From Piper betle (Eukaryota > Streptophyta > Magnoliopsida > Piperales > Piperaceae): a stretch of DNA of 64,000 nucleotides. The notes under the pieces are model-generated. The model did not search any database. It was not told the DNA's origin and worked only from the letters and a program-made list of their open reading frames with translations. The translations under genes and the position numbers were made by a program. The stretch is taken from contig JAURVB010013219.1 in assembly GCA_033002965.1 (NCBI GenBank), forward strand, positions 48,848-112,847, in the 5' to 3' direction. Shown here in pieces: positions 21,992 through 34,306 of the stretch (positions are counted from its first letter, which is position 1; each line of letters starts with the position of its first letter).

Positions 21992-23640
21992 TGAAAGTGA
22001 ATATGTATAAAAAATGGTAATTTGAAGAATGGCATCTTTGAGACACAGCTTGTAATATTTGATGAATTGTTCTTCGTTCTTGGTGTTAATCCAAATTTAG
22101 TATCGCCATCAGAAATCTCGTTGTGTTTGTTTTTGTTCTATTTGTTATAAAAAATATAGCGTACATAGTTAACAGGCTAAAAAAGGGGGAAATTCGCAAC
22201 AATAAATAACAGAGATCGAATTATCATGCCTACTCCGTTTCAAGAAAGCATATATACATTATTATAGACCTGCATCTATCTTTGTCGCTCAAGCATAATA
22301 CAATATACATATAGTTTCGAACATACACTGTACTAATGATGCGCTTCAATAAAAAATAAGTGGAAGAATTATGCTAATTATAATAATTAGTCTCGTATTT
22401 AATACTTTCTATTATAAAATTTAATATTTAAGTAGGGTTTTTGAAGGGATGACCTAAATTAATTATTAATTTGTATTTGGGTTGGATCATTATACAAATT
22501 ATGAACTGGGCAAAAATCGTTAAATAATGTCAATTTCCAAGGCTGTAAATTAGGCTGCTGCAGGATTTTTGATTGGGCTCTAGAGTTTTTTCGTTAATCC
22601 CTGCGCTCACTTCATAACAAACCAAAAAAAAAAATTTTGATTGGGCTCTTGAGTTCTTCATTCATCACTGGGCTCACTTTATAACATAAATAAAAAAAAA
22701 GTGCATGGCTATAACCTGCGTTTGGCCCGACCAAGTCGCGGTGAGCTTACCTCCTCCCACTGTGGCTGCCCTAACAAGACAACAGCAATGTTAGCCAACG
22801 ACCATTTTCAACGGAGACAAAAGAGAGAGAAAAAATCCTAAAAGTTATGAAGAACCAAAAATTAAGGAATGTGGGATCATGCCCTAGATATGTCTTCAGG
22901 TTCAAGTTTAAATATTGGCATTCCTAACAGTAAATACAAAAAATGATTTATAATCCAATGCATACACTTAAAAAGGTGAGCTATATATTGTTCATACTTA
23001 AACAACAATAAGACAATTTTTTTAAAAAAAATGCACTAAAATGTGTGCATTGGATTCACTTTGAGCTCAAATGGAAAAAGCAAAACATACTCATCAAGAA
23101 AATAAGAAATCATTGTATAATTTATAATATTTAAAAAATTGACTTATTTTCCATACCTAACCAACTTTCCGATCCATTCCCACCCGCCCAAAAAAATCAT
23201 GTACTTGCAAAAAATATATATGGTATTTTAGCTAGTTCTAAGGTAAACACCGATCATAATTAAAGTGATTATAAAATATGAATCAAATGTCCAAGAAAAA
23301 TTTATTAATTATTTTAATTTATGATTGAATCTGGTTTTAACCGATTTGAACCAAAAAACACTCCATTACCAGATACGATATTAGAACCTCTTGGATATAC
23401 TGATGTATAAACAAAAGGACGTTTTATTGTTATCTTTTACATTAACTAAAGCAATTCCATACTAAACCAAAAGACAGCTTTGTCAACAAAAACAAACGAA
23501 AAAGAAAATGATTGTGAAGAAGATAATCCTGAACAGATGCGACTCATAGACCACTTTTGCCCGAGTTCCGATATCATAAATCTTGCCTTCTATACCCATC
23601 AGACACATTCCTATCTTCTCTCCTCCCGCTATGCACGGCC
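21992..23640. other. Intergenic DNA 3' of the bHLH-MYC_N gene
   Basis: Probable 3' UTR for the first 100-150 bases, then AT-rich DNA. A 68 bp tandem duplication lies at 22567-22700; no further gene is supported. Confidence 0.45.
22567..22700 (+). repeat. 68 bp tandem duplication
   Basis: Two adjacent diverged units (22567-22634, 22635-22700) share TTTTGATTGGGCTC, GCTCACTT and ATAAC, and each ends in an A-run. Confidence 0.75.
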
Positions 23641-25074
23641 TTGTTTGGCAGTGCATACATTGGTGGCCGTTGGATCAAAATCCAATGGCCATCAATCTTT
23701 TTATAAAAATTTCCCTCCCCTATTACCCACTGCCGCCTTACCCATCGTAACCACCCTTCCCCCGCTTGCAGCTCTCCCCCCTACCTGCCCTGTTTCCTCC
23801 CACTGCTACTTTGCCCCCGCCTGCCCCTACCCATAGCCCTTCCCCCACTTGCCCTATTCCCCCCCCCTCGCTGACTGAACTCCTCCCTGTCGTCTACTAC
23901 CCTGGCCTCTTCCATGCCAGCGTCACCTACATCATCGCTAGTGGTGGCGCGATAACACACAAGGGAAAGAAAAGGTGATAGTAATTTTGTAATAAAAATT
24001 TTACTCGTTTTCGACTTAAGTCAAAATTATGAAATAAATTTTAAAAATAAAATAACATAAAATAAAAACTTAAACTCGCTCCCGACTCGAGTTAATATTA
24101 CAAAATAATTTTTTTTAAAAAACCAAATAATATATCATAAAATAAAAACTTGACTCGCTCCTAAGTCAATATTATGAAATAAATTTTAAAAAATTAATTT
24201 TGACGCGAGTCGGAAGCTAGTCAAGTCACGCTTGGATACCTCCAACAATAGCAGGCCCAATCACTACTTGCCATTTTATTTTATAATATCACGAGATTGT
24301 TGTACATGAAATTAGGAAAACTACTTTAAGTTCTACACTAAAATTAGGAAAACTTGTTAATCTATGATTAACTTATGTTGGGAGTGAGTCTAGTTTTTAT
24401 TTTATAGTATTTTATTTTTAATTTTTTTAAAAAATTTATTTCGTAATATTGACTCAAGTCGGGAGCGAGTCAAGTTTTTATTTTATGTTATTTTATTTTT
24501 AAAATCTATTTCATAATATTGAATCGAGTTTGGAGCAAGTCAAGTTTTTATTTTATTGTACTTTATTTTTAAAATTTATTTCGTAATATTGACTCGAGTC
24601 GGGAACAAGTCAAGTTTTATTATGAAATTATCATCGCCCTTTCCTTCCCTCAATGTTTTGTCGTGCCACTGCCAGCGGTGATGTCGGTGACGTTGGCGTG
24701 GAAGAGGTTAGGGTAGCAAACGGTGGGGAGGAGCTTGGTTAGCAGACGGGGCGGTGGCAAGGGTGGGGGGGGAGGGGGGAGCGAGGGATCCGGGCTGGGG
24801 TGAACGGGCAGGTGGGAGGAGGGCCGCGATGGGGGTGGGGGAGAAATGGGCAGGGGGGGGGAAGGCTACAGGTAGGGGTGAGGCGGCAAAAGGGGTGGCA
24901 GTAGGGGTGGGGAGAAACAAGCGACAAGGAGGGGGGGGGGGCAGGGGGCTAACAGGGCAGGTGGGGGCGGGGCTACGGGCTATAGGGGAGGGAAATTCCT
25001 GTAGAAAAATTGATGACCGTTGGATTTCAATCTAACGGCCACCAATGCATGCCCGGCATATACGCCGCCAAACA
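23641..25074. mobile_element. Foldback-type element with long inverted repeat arms
   Basis: The left end TGTTTGGC...CATTGGTGGCCGTTGGAT (23642 on) is repeated in reverse complement at the right end (CTAACGGCCACCAATG...CCAAACA, to about 25074). The arms continue inward through AAATTTCCCTCCCCTA, a C-rich tract on the left (23740-23960) opposite a G-rich tract on the right (24640-24990), and several roughly 85 bp repeats carrying ACTTGACTCG...GAGTCAATATTA. The centre is at about 24230-24360. Arms of about 600 bp with no coding region resemble foldback or long-TIR MULE elements. No convincing target duplication was found, so the exact ends are approximate. Confidence 0.75.
23980..24625. repeat. 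ACTTGACTCG module, tandem inverted copies (foldback element)
   Basis: At least three units on the left (about 23983-24225) and four in opposite orientation on the right (about 24375-24620) read TAAAAACTTGACTCGCTCC, CTCGAGTCAATATTA, then GAAATAAATTTTAAAAATAAAATA. The spacing is about 80-90 bp. The same core occurs once each in the solo LTR (7637) and the hAT element (51239). Confidence 0.75.
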
Positions 25075-25096
25075 TGGCAGCACATAACAGAAATTT

Positions 25097-25098
<2 letters not shown>

Positions 25099-25159
<61 letters not shown>
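25099..25159. repeat. (TA)n microsatellite, about 61 bp
   Basis: An uninterrupted TA dinucleotide tract, 25 bases from the right end of the foldback element. Likely polymorphic in length. Confidence 0.95.
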
Positions 25160-25163
<4 letters not shown>

Positions 25164-26187
25164 CTTTCCTATCCTTCCCCATTCCTGTTCAGAACTTCAG
25201 ATCTCCCAATTTGGGTTGCCTTTGTTTTTTTTATATTTTTTATTTATTAAAATCAGTTCTCTATTTCGCAGAGAATAACCAGCTTTTTTTTGTCAATATC
25301 ATCTTCATCTTAGCTGATGGTCAGCTTTATAAACTACACATAAGATCTTATCATACAGATGGTCCGGGTTTATAAGACTATTTTTTAATGTCAAATGATC
25401 TCGTGGAAGGAAGAGAAAAGAAACCCAGATTGGTTTCAACTTATGCATTAAGCAGAAAAAGGTTGGAGAAGAGCTTGTAGTTTCTTTTATGTGTTGCTCC
25501 GGGACAGATGCATGGGGACCCTCTGTTTGATGAACGTGCCTTTGTACGAAAAATTGACTAAACTAGACACATATCATGAATCTTGCCCTCCCACTAGACA
25601 CGCCTATCTTGTCGTAGATTTGTGTCACTACAAATCCTACCCGTCAACACCCCCCGTTCCCTTCCTCGTATGTTTCCTTTGTCGGAAACCTCACCAGCTT
25701 CTCCTTCTTCTATTTACTTGTATGTATATTCTCTGTTTTCTTTAATGGTGTTCCACTCCTCATGCATGTTGGTCACTGGCAGCTGGTTCATGAGATATGA
25801 TTGGGTTTTCTTTGTTAGTTGTGATTTATATTGTTGTTTTCATTAGTTGTAAATGTTGGCTGTATTGATTCAATGTTTTGTTACAAATGCTCCTGCTTTC
25901 CTATCTAGCTCTGAATATTATATTATTATTATTCTTATTATTATTATTTTTCACAGATGCTATGACATTGAATCCTATTCGTAAACATTGGTGTTGATTA
26001 GGAGAATTGAAGCTGTTTCTTTAAATTGGATTCTCTGGGGTTACATTCTGCCTTTGTTTCTTACTTGTGAGTGTATGCTACTGCATCCTTATTCCACCAT
26101 TACTGTTTGGGTTTTGGTATTGAATGTTGAGATTTAAGCCTTAATAATTCAACAATTGCAGAAACTGATAAAGTGGTTGATTGAAGG
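25160..26187 (+). other. Probable upstream region of the E2-like gene
   Basis: No coding exon is seen. The stretch probably contains the promoter and 5' UTR of the ubiquitin-conjugating gene. TTCACAG at about 25957 and AATTGCAG at 26161 look like acceptor sites, suggesting a 5' UTR intron, but this is inference. Confidence 0.35.
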
Positions 26188-28085
26188 ATGTCTTCTCCAA
26201 GCAAGAGAAGGAAAATGGATGTTATGAAACTGTAAGATTTTTTATTCTTTCTGCCGACAATAGTATACTTTATCTGAAAGCAAAATGCCAGCAAAATCAA
26301 GAAATATTGTTGGTGATTGAATAATAGGGGTTTATGATAATTTAGGAATGGTGATTTGCGCCCTCCACATTGTGCATACATTTTATAATTTCACTTATTA
26401 ATATGATTTCTTTTATTGTCAGGATGATAAGCAATTACGCTGCGGAGACCATTAATGATGGGATTAATGAATTTAATGTTGAATTTCATGGTTCAAAAGA
26501 AAGCATGCTTTACACCCCTTTATTTTGTTTAATGAAAGTTGTAACTACTACTGAATATTGAGAGACCTGTCTGTCGTCTTATCACATTCTTTTTCTATGC
26601 GAAGTATAACGTATTGTTAGATTACCATTGTACTTGAAGCTTAAAAGCTCTTTTTGTCAATATAGTGACGTGAATTTTTTGTTCACTGTGGTTGATCTCC
26701 AAGTTTGGGGATTTTTCTCAACATTTAGATGGTTAGGTAACTGATGGTTAATTAATTAGTTATCGAAGAGATGGTATTGACTATTTTATCATTCCATTAT
26801 CCTTCTTTTATGTTGTGCCCTCAATATGTTGACAAATTTTATTCATAGGTCCGTATGAAGGTGGAGTGTGGAAAGTACGTGTCGAGCTTCCAGATGGATA
26901 CAAGTTTCCTTCCATTGGATTTATGAACAAGATTTTCCATCCGAATGTGGATGAGTTTGTCCTTGTGCACTTTGCCACTAATATAAGTCACTTACCTGGT
27001 TAACTTTTTTTTTTCTTTCATGACTTTGATTTCAATATCTGTGATGATGAGCATGGTTGTTATTACTGTGCTTATAGCTTGGTTGAAATGTGTCTTAAGT
27101 CTGCCAGTCATAATTTTGCTTAATCATTGCCATCATTGCAGATCAAGTTCCGTGTGCTTGGATGTTATCAATCAGTCCTGGAGTCCAATGTTCGGTATAT
27201 TTCTGTTCTCTTTTTTAATCTTTCAATCTTGAGATATCAGTTTGCAATTGCATTAGTTTTTCGCCCTAGACCACGACCTTGTTCAATATAGCACTCACGC
27301 ACCTATCTGGTGGCAAGGAAAGTCCCAATGTAAGCATGATACAGTTTTTTCATGCTATTCATTTGTAGGTTAATGGTCATTTTTCATGTTGTGATTAGTT
27401 GTTGTGTACCTATATGTTTCACTTCGATTAAAAGTTTCCAAAAAATAATCGAATATTGTTGTTTCTGCAGATCTTTTGAATGTTTTTGAAGTGTTTCTTC
27501 CGCAATTATTGCTGTATCCAAATCCCACGGATCCACTAAATGAGGATGCTGCTTCACTTATGATGAAAGACAAGCAGCAATGTGATAAAAAGTCAAAGGT
27601 ATGGCTTTCTAATTTTCTGTATTTTTATGAAAAAGTAAAAGCCGGAGCTTAATTATTGATTCTGATGTTAGAGTTTTGATGCAGTCTAATTTGTTCTCGG
27701 GCGAGAACATCTACAAGTGGTGTGCTGTTATTGCTGTACTTGTCAATAAATCGTTGGTACCCAACTGGAAATGATAACACTATTGAATTAAATATGAGCA
27801 AAGTGAGCTTACAATGAAAGAGCTCAAATCTTGTCTGTTAATTTTATTGAAGCAAAGGACATCGACGCTATCCTTTTGTGTTCTCGGAAGCAAGTTATCA
27901 GTGATATTCTTTAGCATAAGGAATAAACTGTGTATATCTTCATGACAGAAGATTGTGAGCTCTATGCAAAGAGGGAGCACATTTTGAACACACCGAATGA
28001 AAGTGGTGATGAAGAAATAATCGATGGTTACAGCACAGAACTAAGTGAAGAGGAGGATGGTATTGCTCCTGAAATAGACCCATAA
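26188..28085 (+). pseudogene. UBC4/5/6-type ubiquitin-conjugating enzyme E2, probable pseudogene
   Basis: Six segments fit an E2 of the Arabidopsis UBC4/5/6 type: 26188-26231 (MSSPSKRRKMDVMKL), 26423-26502 (MISNYAAETINDGINEF), 26849-26954 ([14 protein letters not shown]...KIFHPNVDE), 27142-27194 (SVCLDVINQSWSPMF), 27471-27598 ([20 protein letters not shown]) and 27949-28085 (acidic tail). The HPN motif and catalytic Cys (TGC at 27155-27157) are kept, as would be needed to carry ubiquitin. Faults: a likely two-residue loss in DGYKFPS compared with the family's PYKSPS region, and exon 6 is out of phase. Exon 5 ends in phase 0, but the homologous tail DCELYAKRE needs two more bases, so the main reading stops after 13 codons. 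Intron 2 has a GC donor (A|GCATGC). The introns show it is not a processed copy. It could still give a core-only E2 if expressed. Confidence 0.75.
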
Positions 28086-29167
28086 ATATTATAAATTTCT
28101 GTCCTGGTTTTGATCTCATCAATACCTTCTCTTGATCTATTATATCAACTAGTTCCATGAATGTCATCAAACCTGCAAAGCTTTGAAATTAACTTTTTGT
28201 ATGTACCATGAATTCGATCTGAGTGTTTGTAAGAATAATTAGTCTGAATAGAACAAAGGAGCAAGGTGCAATTTGCAATGTCACCTTCTTGGGTGAACTT
28301 GATATAATGCAGGCATCTATATATATAATGACGCAAAATCTTCTGTAATTTCTTTGAAGGGTCCATTGCAATGGTTGATTAGATTATTTTTTATGTGCTT
28401 CCACTTGACAAATGTATAAGCTCGCAAGTTCTTTTGGATTGTTTGATGTCAGTGAATACGTCTGAAATAAATTATCTGAACTCGTGTAAGATTGAAGACA
28501 ATTGCCGTCGAGCGTCTGCTGAATTATTCCGTGAATTTCAGGCAAATGATCAATCATCATCCCCTAAATAAAGAAGTTTAAAACTCATAGCTAGAAAACA
28601 ACTCAAGAAAAGAATGCTAATCCGACCACATAACTGATTCATTTGTTTGAGATAAACACCGCCTACCCAATATCCGACGTCAAAATCATGAACTTGTTTA
28701 CTGGGTCTATTTCAGATGAGAATATATTACTTTCTATGCTTGGATGAAACCCATTGGAGCTAGCCTCAGATGATGCATATATATTTCACTCTTTTTCAAG
28801 TAACATCATGTGTTGGAATCGTCCATGGATCGTTTTTTTTAAATGAAATGCAGCTTGATTGCCATGGAATTATGTTGATGTTGTGCCTCAATTACTTAGC
28901 ACCAGCTCACATCATTCTTTAAATAAACAATGGAATCTAAACTGCAGCCTTACATAAAGTTAAAAGGCCTTCATTTTCCGACTGTTTCAACGGGCCGGCA
29001 ACCAAGCGATTAATCCCATTATTATATCAAAGATTTGACGCTAATAATTCCAACCATTAGATTGCAAACTGTGATTTTTCATTCATATACCTATTTCTAC
29101 ATGCACCTTCTTCAGAGCGTGGGATCAATCTCTCTTCCACTCTACAATCTCTAACAAGCACCAATCC
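28086..29167. other. Intergenic DNA between E2-like and LRR kinase genes
   Basis: Contains the presumed 3' UTR of the first and promoter and 5' UTR of the second. No distinct TATA box or other element stood out. Confidence 0.4.
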
Positions 29168-31167
29168 ATGGTGAAAAATCCCAACTGTGTTTTCTTCCTT
29201 GCACTCATCTTTCCCACTCTCCACACATTGGCTGAGGTAGAGCTAGATGTCAAGCTCTCTCTCCTTGACTTCTTTGAGGAGTTATCAGATGGAACTAAAC
29301 CTTCTGAGCCAGCCTTTGGCTGGACAAATGCCTCTGATCCTTGCGCTGGTAATTGGACTGGAGTGATATGCCATGGACAATCAACCATCAAGAGAGTTGC
29401 ACTTGAAGGCCTTGGTCTCAGTGGAACACTAGACCTCACCTCCATTTGCGACATTGATTCACTGTCTGTTCTAAGCATCAAGAACAACAGCATTAGAGGA
29501 GAGATTCCTGATGGTTTCACCGATTGCAAGCAGCTCACCCAACTCTACTTGAACAACAACAATCTCTCTGGTCCCATCCCTCAATCCATCTCCCAGCTGA
29601 GCAATCTAAAGAAGATTGACATCTCCAACAACAACCTCATTGGTGAACTCCCCAACTTAGCTGGGATTTCTGGTCTGATCATGTTCCTTGCCCAAAACAA
29701 CCACCTAACTGGGCAGATCCCACCCTTCCATTTCTCCAATCTCCAGCTGTTTAATGTCTCAAACAACAATTTTAGCGGTCAAGTCCCATTCATGGACGGT
29801 CGTTTCAATGAAACAAGCATCCATGGCAACTCTTTGCTCTGTGGCAAACCATTGAACACTACATGTGACAGTTCTTCAAAGAAATCATCCAAGTCCAACA
29901 CTGAATCAGCAGAAAAGATCTTACTGTTTCTTGGTTACATTCTTTTGGGTGTAGTTTTCATCTCCTTCATTGCAGCAAAGTTGCTCTTCAGAAAGAAAAC
30001 AGAGGAGACCAACCAACAAGACATGGAAGCAGGGGAGACCAACATGATCAAGAAGAGCAGCAAAACCAACGTCACAAAATCTACCCACTCAACTTCAACA
30101 CCAGACGCAAGCATGGTAACAACTCCACTTGTGGTGCTTCCAAGCTCGCCTGCCATGAAGAAGATCAAGTTTGAGGATCTTCTCCGGGCACCGGCAGAGC
30201 TGATTGGGAGTGGAAGGCGTGGGAGCGTGTACAAGGTGGTGCATGGCAAGGGTCCGAATTTGGCGGTGAAGAGGATCAAGGATTGGAGCATATCTAGAAA
30301 AGATTTCGAGAAGAGAATGACGAAGATTGGTGAAGCAAGCTCAAGGCATCCCAACATATTGCCTCCTTTGGCATTCTACTGCTCAGAGCAGGAAAAGCTT
30401 GTTGTTTACAAGTATGAACCCAATGGGAGTCTCTACAACCTCCTCAATGGTATGTTCATGGCTAATTTTAACATGAAATCTTGTTACTAAGGTTTGCTAT
30501 GTCGAAATTAAATCACTATAGTGTAAGATTATCATATCACTCATAAAATTGATCAAACCATAAACCCAATATACATTCGATTGTTACACTCTCTAGCTTA
30601 TTGATTGACAGCAACAAAATTACAGGAAGCCAATCGGGGAGAAAATTTGCTTGGAACAGCAGATTGAACACGGCATCAAAGCTAGCAAATGCATTGGCCT
30701 ACATGCACAGAGCAGTCCAAGTAGAAGGGTTAGCTCATGGCAACCTCAAGTCCTCCAACATCATGTTCGACGCCACCATGGAGCCATGCATTAGCGAGTA
30801 CGGCCTCATGCCGGCAGCGCAACGACGTCCGGCTACGGCCCACCCTTTCAAGTCCGACGTGTACGATTTCGGCGTCGTCTTACTGGAGCTGCTCACCGGG
30901 AAGCCGGTTCAGTCCAACGGGCACGACCTGGCTGCATGGGTGCAATCGGTTGTGAGGGAGGAGTGGACGGCGGAGGTCTTCGACAAGGCGCTGGCCGGAG
31001 AGGGGGCGAGCGAGGAGAAGATGGTGAGGCTGCTGCAAGCGGCCGTGAAATGTATCGAGGCTCCGCGGGAGGCCGGACCGAGCATGGACGAGGTAGCCGC
31101 CATGGTCAAGCTGGTCATCGAGGAAGAAGATGATAGATCAATGGTTTCTGATGAATCAGTTATATAG
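29168..31167 (+). CDS. LRR receptor-like kinase, subfamily III, atypical (probable pseudokinase)
   Basis: Two exons, 29168-30449 and 30626-31167, join in phase (G|GA giving LLN-GSQSG) to a 607-residue protein. A signal peptide covers about residues 1-22. An LRR N-terminal cap follows (DPCAGNWTGVIC), then about five leucine-rich repeats to residue 215, a transmembrane segment at about 250-274 and a kinase domain from about 335. The glycine loop IGSGRRGSVYK and the AVKRI lysine are present. The catalytic HRD is HGN (AHGNLKSSN) and DFG is EYG, as in genes named probable inactive receptor kinase (At2g26730/At5g58300 group). It should act at the plasma membrane as a co-receptor or scaffold rather than a strong phosphotransferase. 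No defect is seen. The second half of exon 2 is far richer in G/C than exon 1. Confidence 0.93.
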
Positions 31168-34100
31168 AAATTGTGCAATTTATAATTTAGTAATAAAGTT
31201 ATGCTAATTTACTTTAATTAGTTGATTAGGGATGTCATAATTGTGAATTTGATCTTGTTTTTGCCTTCAATTTAATGTGAGAGTATGAAGAACTTGTGTA
31301 GATTATTATATGTTGCGCTTAGTTTCATTCAGAAATCATGGTTTAGGGAACCCAAATCCGGTTAGTTATGCAAGTAGGATGATATTTCAAGTTCGATTTT
31401 AATTTTTAATTATTAAAAACACTTTCATATATAATGTTTGATTATAAATAACTTGGTAATTACTTACTAGAGCAAAAAATACGGGTTTGTGACCGACCAG
31501 GCTAAAAATGGATATAAATGGGCCTAATGGGCTTTGACGATTAATAGGATAAGCAATCATTAACGAGGTCTGCAAACCAATTGTCCAATAATACGAAACT
31601 CTCACGACTAATCATTAATTAGCGACGAATAATAGGAAAAAAGACATTATCACAGGACCAATTTGACATCATATTAGCTTCTTGATGAAAGCCTAATCTT
31701 TGGTATAGTCCTCGCGTCAAATTCTTGCTGAATTTAAAGGTATGGATATATATATATATATCCTTATGTGTATACATCCACACCAATATATGACGAAGAA
31801 TTGGTTACAAAGAGTTAAAATACTCTTATTGATCCACAAAAATTCTTTCCCTAGCATACAAAGTCCTCATTCATAGTCTTTGATACTCAATTGCCCAATA
31901 TAAAGGCATTGACCACTTGGCAAACGCCAAAGCAAGATTTCATGGCGAAGTTTGTACGTTCAACAAATTCTTTGCTTATGGTAGAATTAAAGGACTAAGA
32001 TTTTAGTGCATGCTATGCTACGCCTTTCAATTGCACACAACCGACTAAAAAAGAATACAACGTCATGGGACGCCACATTCCTCCTCCTCTGTAGCTTGGC
32101 GTCGGTGGCGACTGTGTTTGCAATGTAACATCCAAATGTGTAGCCGAATATGCGTATGATATCAAAACATACACAATTGCACAAAGTAAAAAAGCCTTCG
32201 TTAAGTCCAGTTGTATCTACAGCTTCAAAGTTGAAAGCAAGAGGGCCCAGCACAAAGTGCCCAAACCCACAAGGGTATCATGTACAAGCTGCCTCCCATG
32301 GGGAGGGCATGAGCAATCACGACCGGAGTCATGGAACGCCGTAAATTTGCATTTGATGCACCAGAATGGTTTCTCCATTAAAGGGGGGGGGGTGGTTGGC
32401 TGGTCCTCTGTCAAACATACAGTATAATCGAATGCTATACTGGTAGGAAACATGCGCGCCATCCCTTCCAAGTTCCCACTCCAAAAGGAAAAATCTTCTC
32501 CCCAACTCCCACATAATATTCGAATTGCGGGAAACATCATTTAGGTTGAACCACTTCGCTTGAATGGGTTTGCTCTTTCTGCGAACTTTTGTTGGCCGGT
32601 AAGTGGCCACTCTTTGCTATCGTTTACCTTCAAACTCAAGGAAAGTCGAAACAAAGTCGAATATCATTCATTCCTCGTACCCTAGCTAGTGAGAGACTTT
32701 TTTACTTTTTCTTTTTTATATATTATCATCGTTCGTCACATCGCCCGCACTGGTCATCACTTCAAATCATAGCTTCCATTGAACAAATTCATACGCCTGC
32801 TACTGACTTGGGTTTGCTCGTAGCTTCAATTCAGCACGTTTGATGTTCAATCAGCTTTAATGTTTCATTCATTCCCTAACAGCTTACTTTGAACTCCGCC
32901 AATTGTCTTTAATCACGATACCATACAAGTTCCAATTTTTTGAATTTATATGTCAAATGTTTTGTCACCGAGTCTACTTGCCGGATGAGGAAATCCTAAA
33001 TAAACACAGCAGTATTGAGCATGGCATTGATCAAGAAGAAGTAGATGGGGACCAAGAGAGGGTTAGGAAAGGAAAAAGGAGGAAATGTGTCACACTCAAC
33101 AGCCAAAAACATGCCTACCAGAAATCTTATCCAGGATCTTAAAGCTCCATCCAAAGCATAAAAAGAAGGGAACCATATACCAAACTTCAACCCCGCCCCG
33201 TGAAAAGACGAGTCAAACACAATAATGAAATGGCCAGGCACCAGTAACAATCAATCAATTGCCTCGTCTACCACCACCACATCTTCCTGTTTATCTATCT
33301 CTTCAATTAAATAGCATCACCGATCACACCCCTCCCCCATCTAATCACTTCTTTTATCGCACTTCCTTTCAACGCCCGCCATTAACACATTTATCAAAGC
33401 AAAGGCGGACAGACCCCGAAGTGCTCAACTCAAAATGAGAAAGACAAACAGAGTCTGACCCGATTTAACAATACCCGTCCTGTTCCCCTCCTTGAAGACA
33501 CAAAAGGTTTCTTCCTTATCTCCCAAGTTGGAGAACATGCTTGCACATTATTATATATAGTTTCCCCGATCAGATAACAAGAATCGTGAGTTATATCTGT
33601 AAAAGATTACAGACAACAAACTTTGGTATTTGGTACGTCAAAGGAGTACCACCCCATGTTTGGTAGTATTTGGTAAAGTTATCATAAATAGTTTCACCGA
33701 TCAGATCACAAGACAAGATTCAAGATTTATATCTGTGATAGATTACAGACCACAAGCTTTGGTAATTGGTACGTCAAACGCCATCTTTGGAAAAAAAGAT
33801 ATGAAGATGGATTCTCCTTGGAGCAAGATTTCGGACCACAAACTTAAGAAAATGATAATCAAAGGAATACCCATTTGTTGGAAGAGAGAAGACAATGAAG
33901 ATTACATTACAGAGGTATGCATATAATCAGCTGCCAGAATTACAAAATATTTGAAAGCGTTACATGATAATAATAATAGAAGAGGGGATCCCAATTTCAA
34001 GCAAAATCTCAAAAACTTCAAAATCTTTGATAATAAGCAAGGTTGATCTTCATCATCCTAACCCAACATTCTTTACCATAATATATAGGAATTTTACTGA

Positions 34101-34306
34101 ATCTTTTACCAGCACAAATCGCCTTGCTAAACCAGTAAAAAGAGCCTACTATTTGAAAGTACCCACCTTCTTCTTCTGCTTCTTCTTCATCCTTTGACTT
34201 ATGTACACAGAGAAGTCGTCTTCAACCCCCGGTTAATCTTTCATTCACCATCGCAAAATATTCACAACAACAATCCAAAGGCTTTTTTCCCCTTCATACC
34301 TTGTTT
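31168..34306. other. Intergenic DNA
   Basis: No supportable gene. It contains a run of nine G residues near 32384, a diverged direct repeat at 33557-33780, and, from about 34190, the presumed 3' UTR of the minus-strand CCCH gene. Confidence 0.45.
33557..33780 (+). repeat. Diverged direct repeat, about 90 bp
   Basis: Copy A (33557-33643) and copy B (33688-33780) share ATAGTTTC-CCGATCAGAT, TTATATCTGT, GATTACAGAC, ACAA-CTTTGGTA and TTGGTACGTCAAA in the same order, with small indels between them. Confidence 0.8.

Noticed and set aside
27268..27300. A GACCTTGTTCAA segment between E2 exons 4 and 5, resembling the family's DLVN sequence
   Set aside because: The true junction (TTC G|AT CTT TTG AAT) already supplies this sequence in phase, so the resemblance is chance or an old duplicate.
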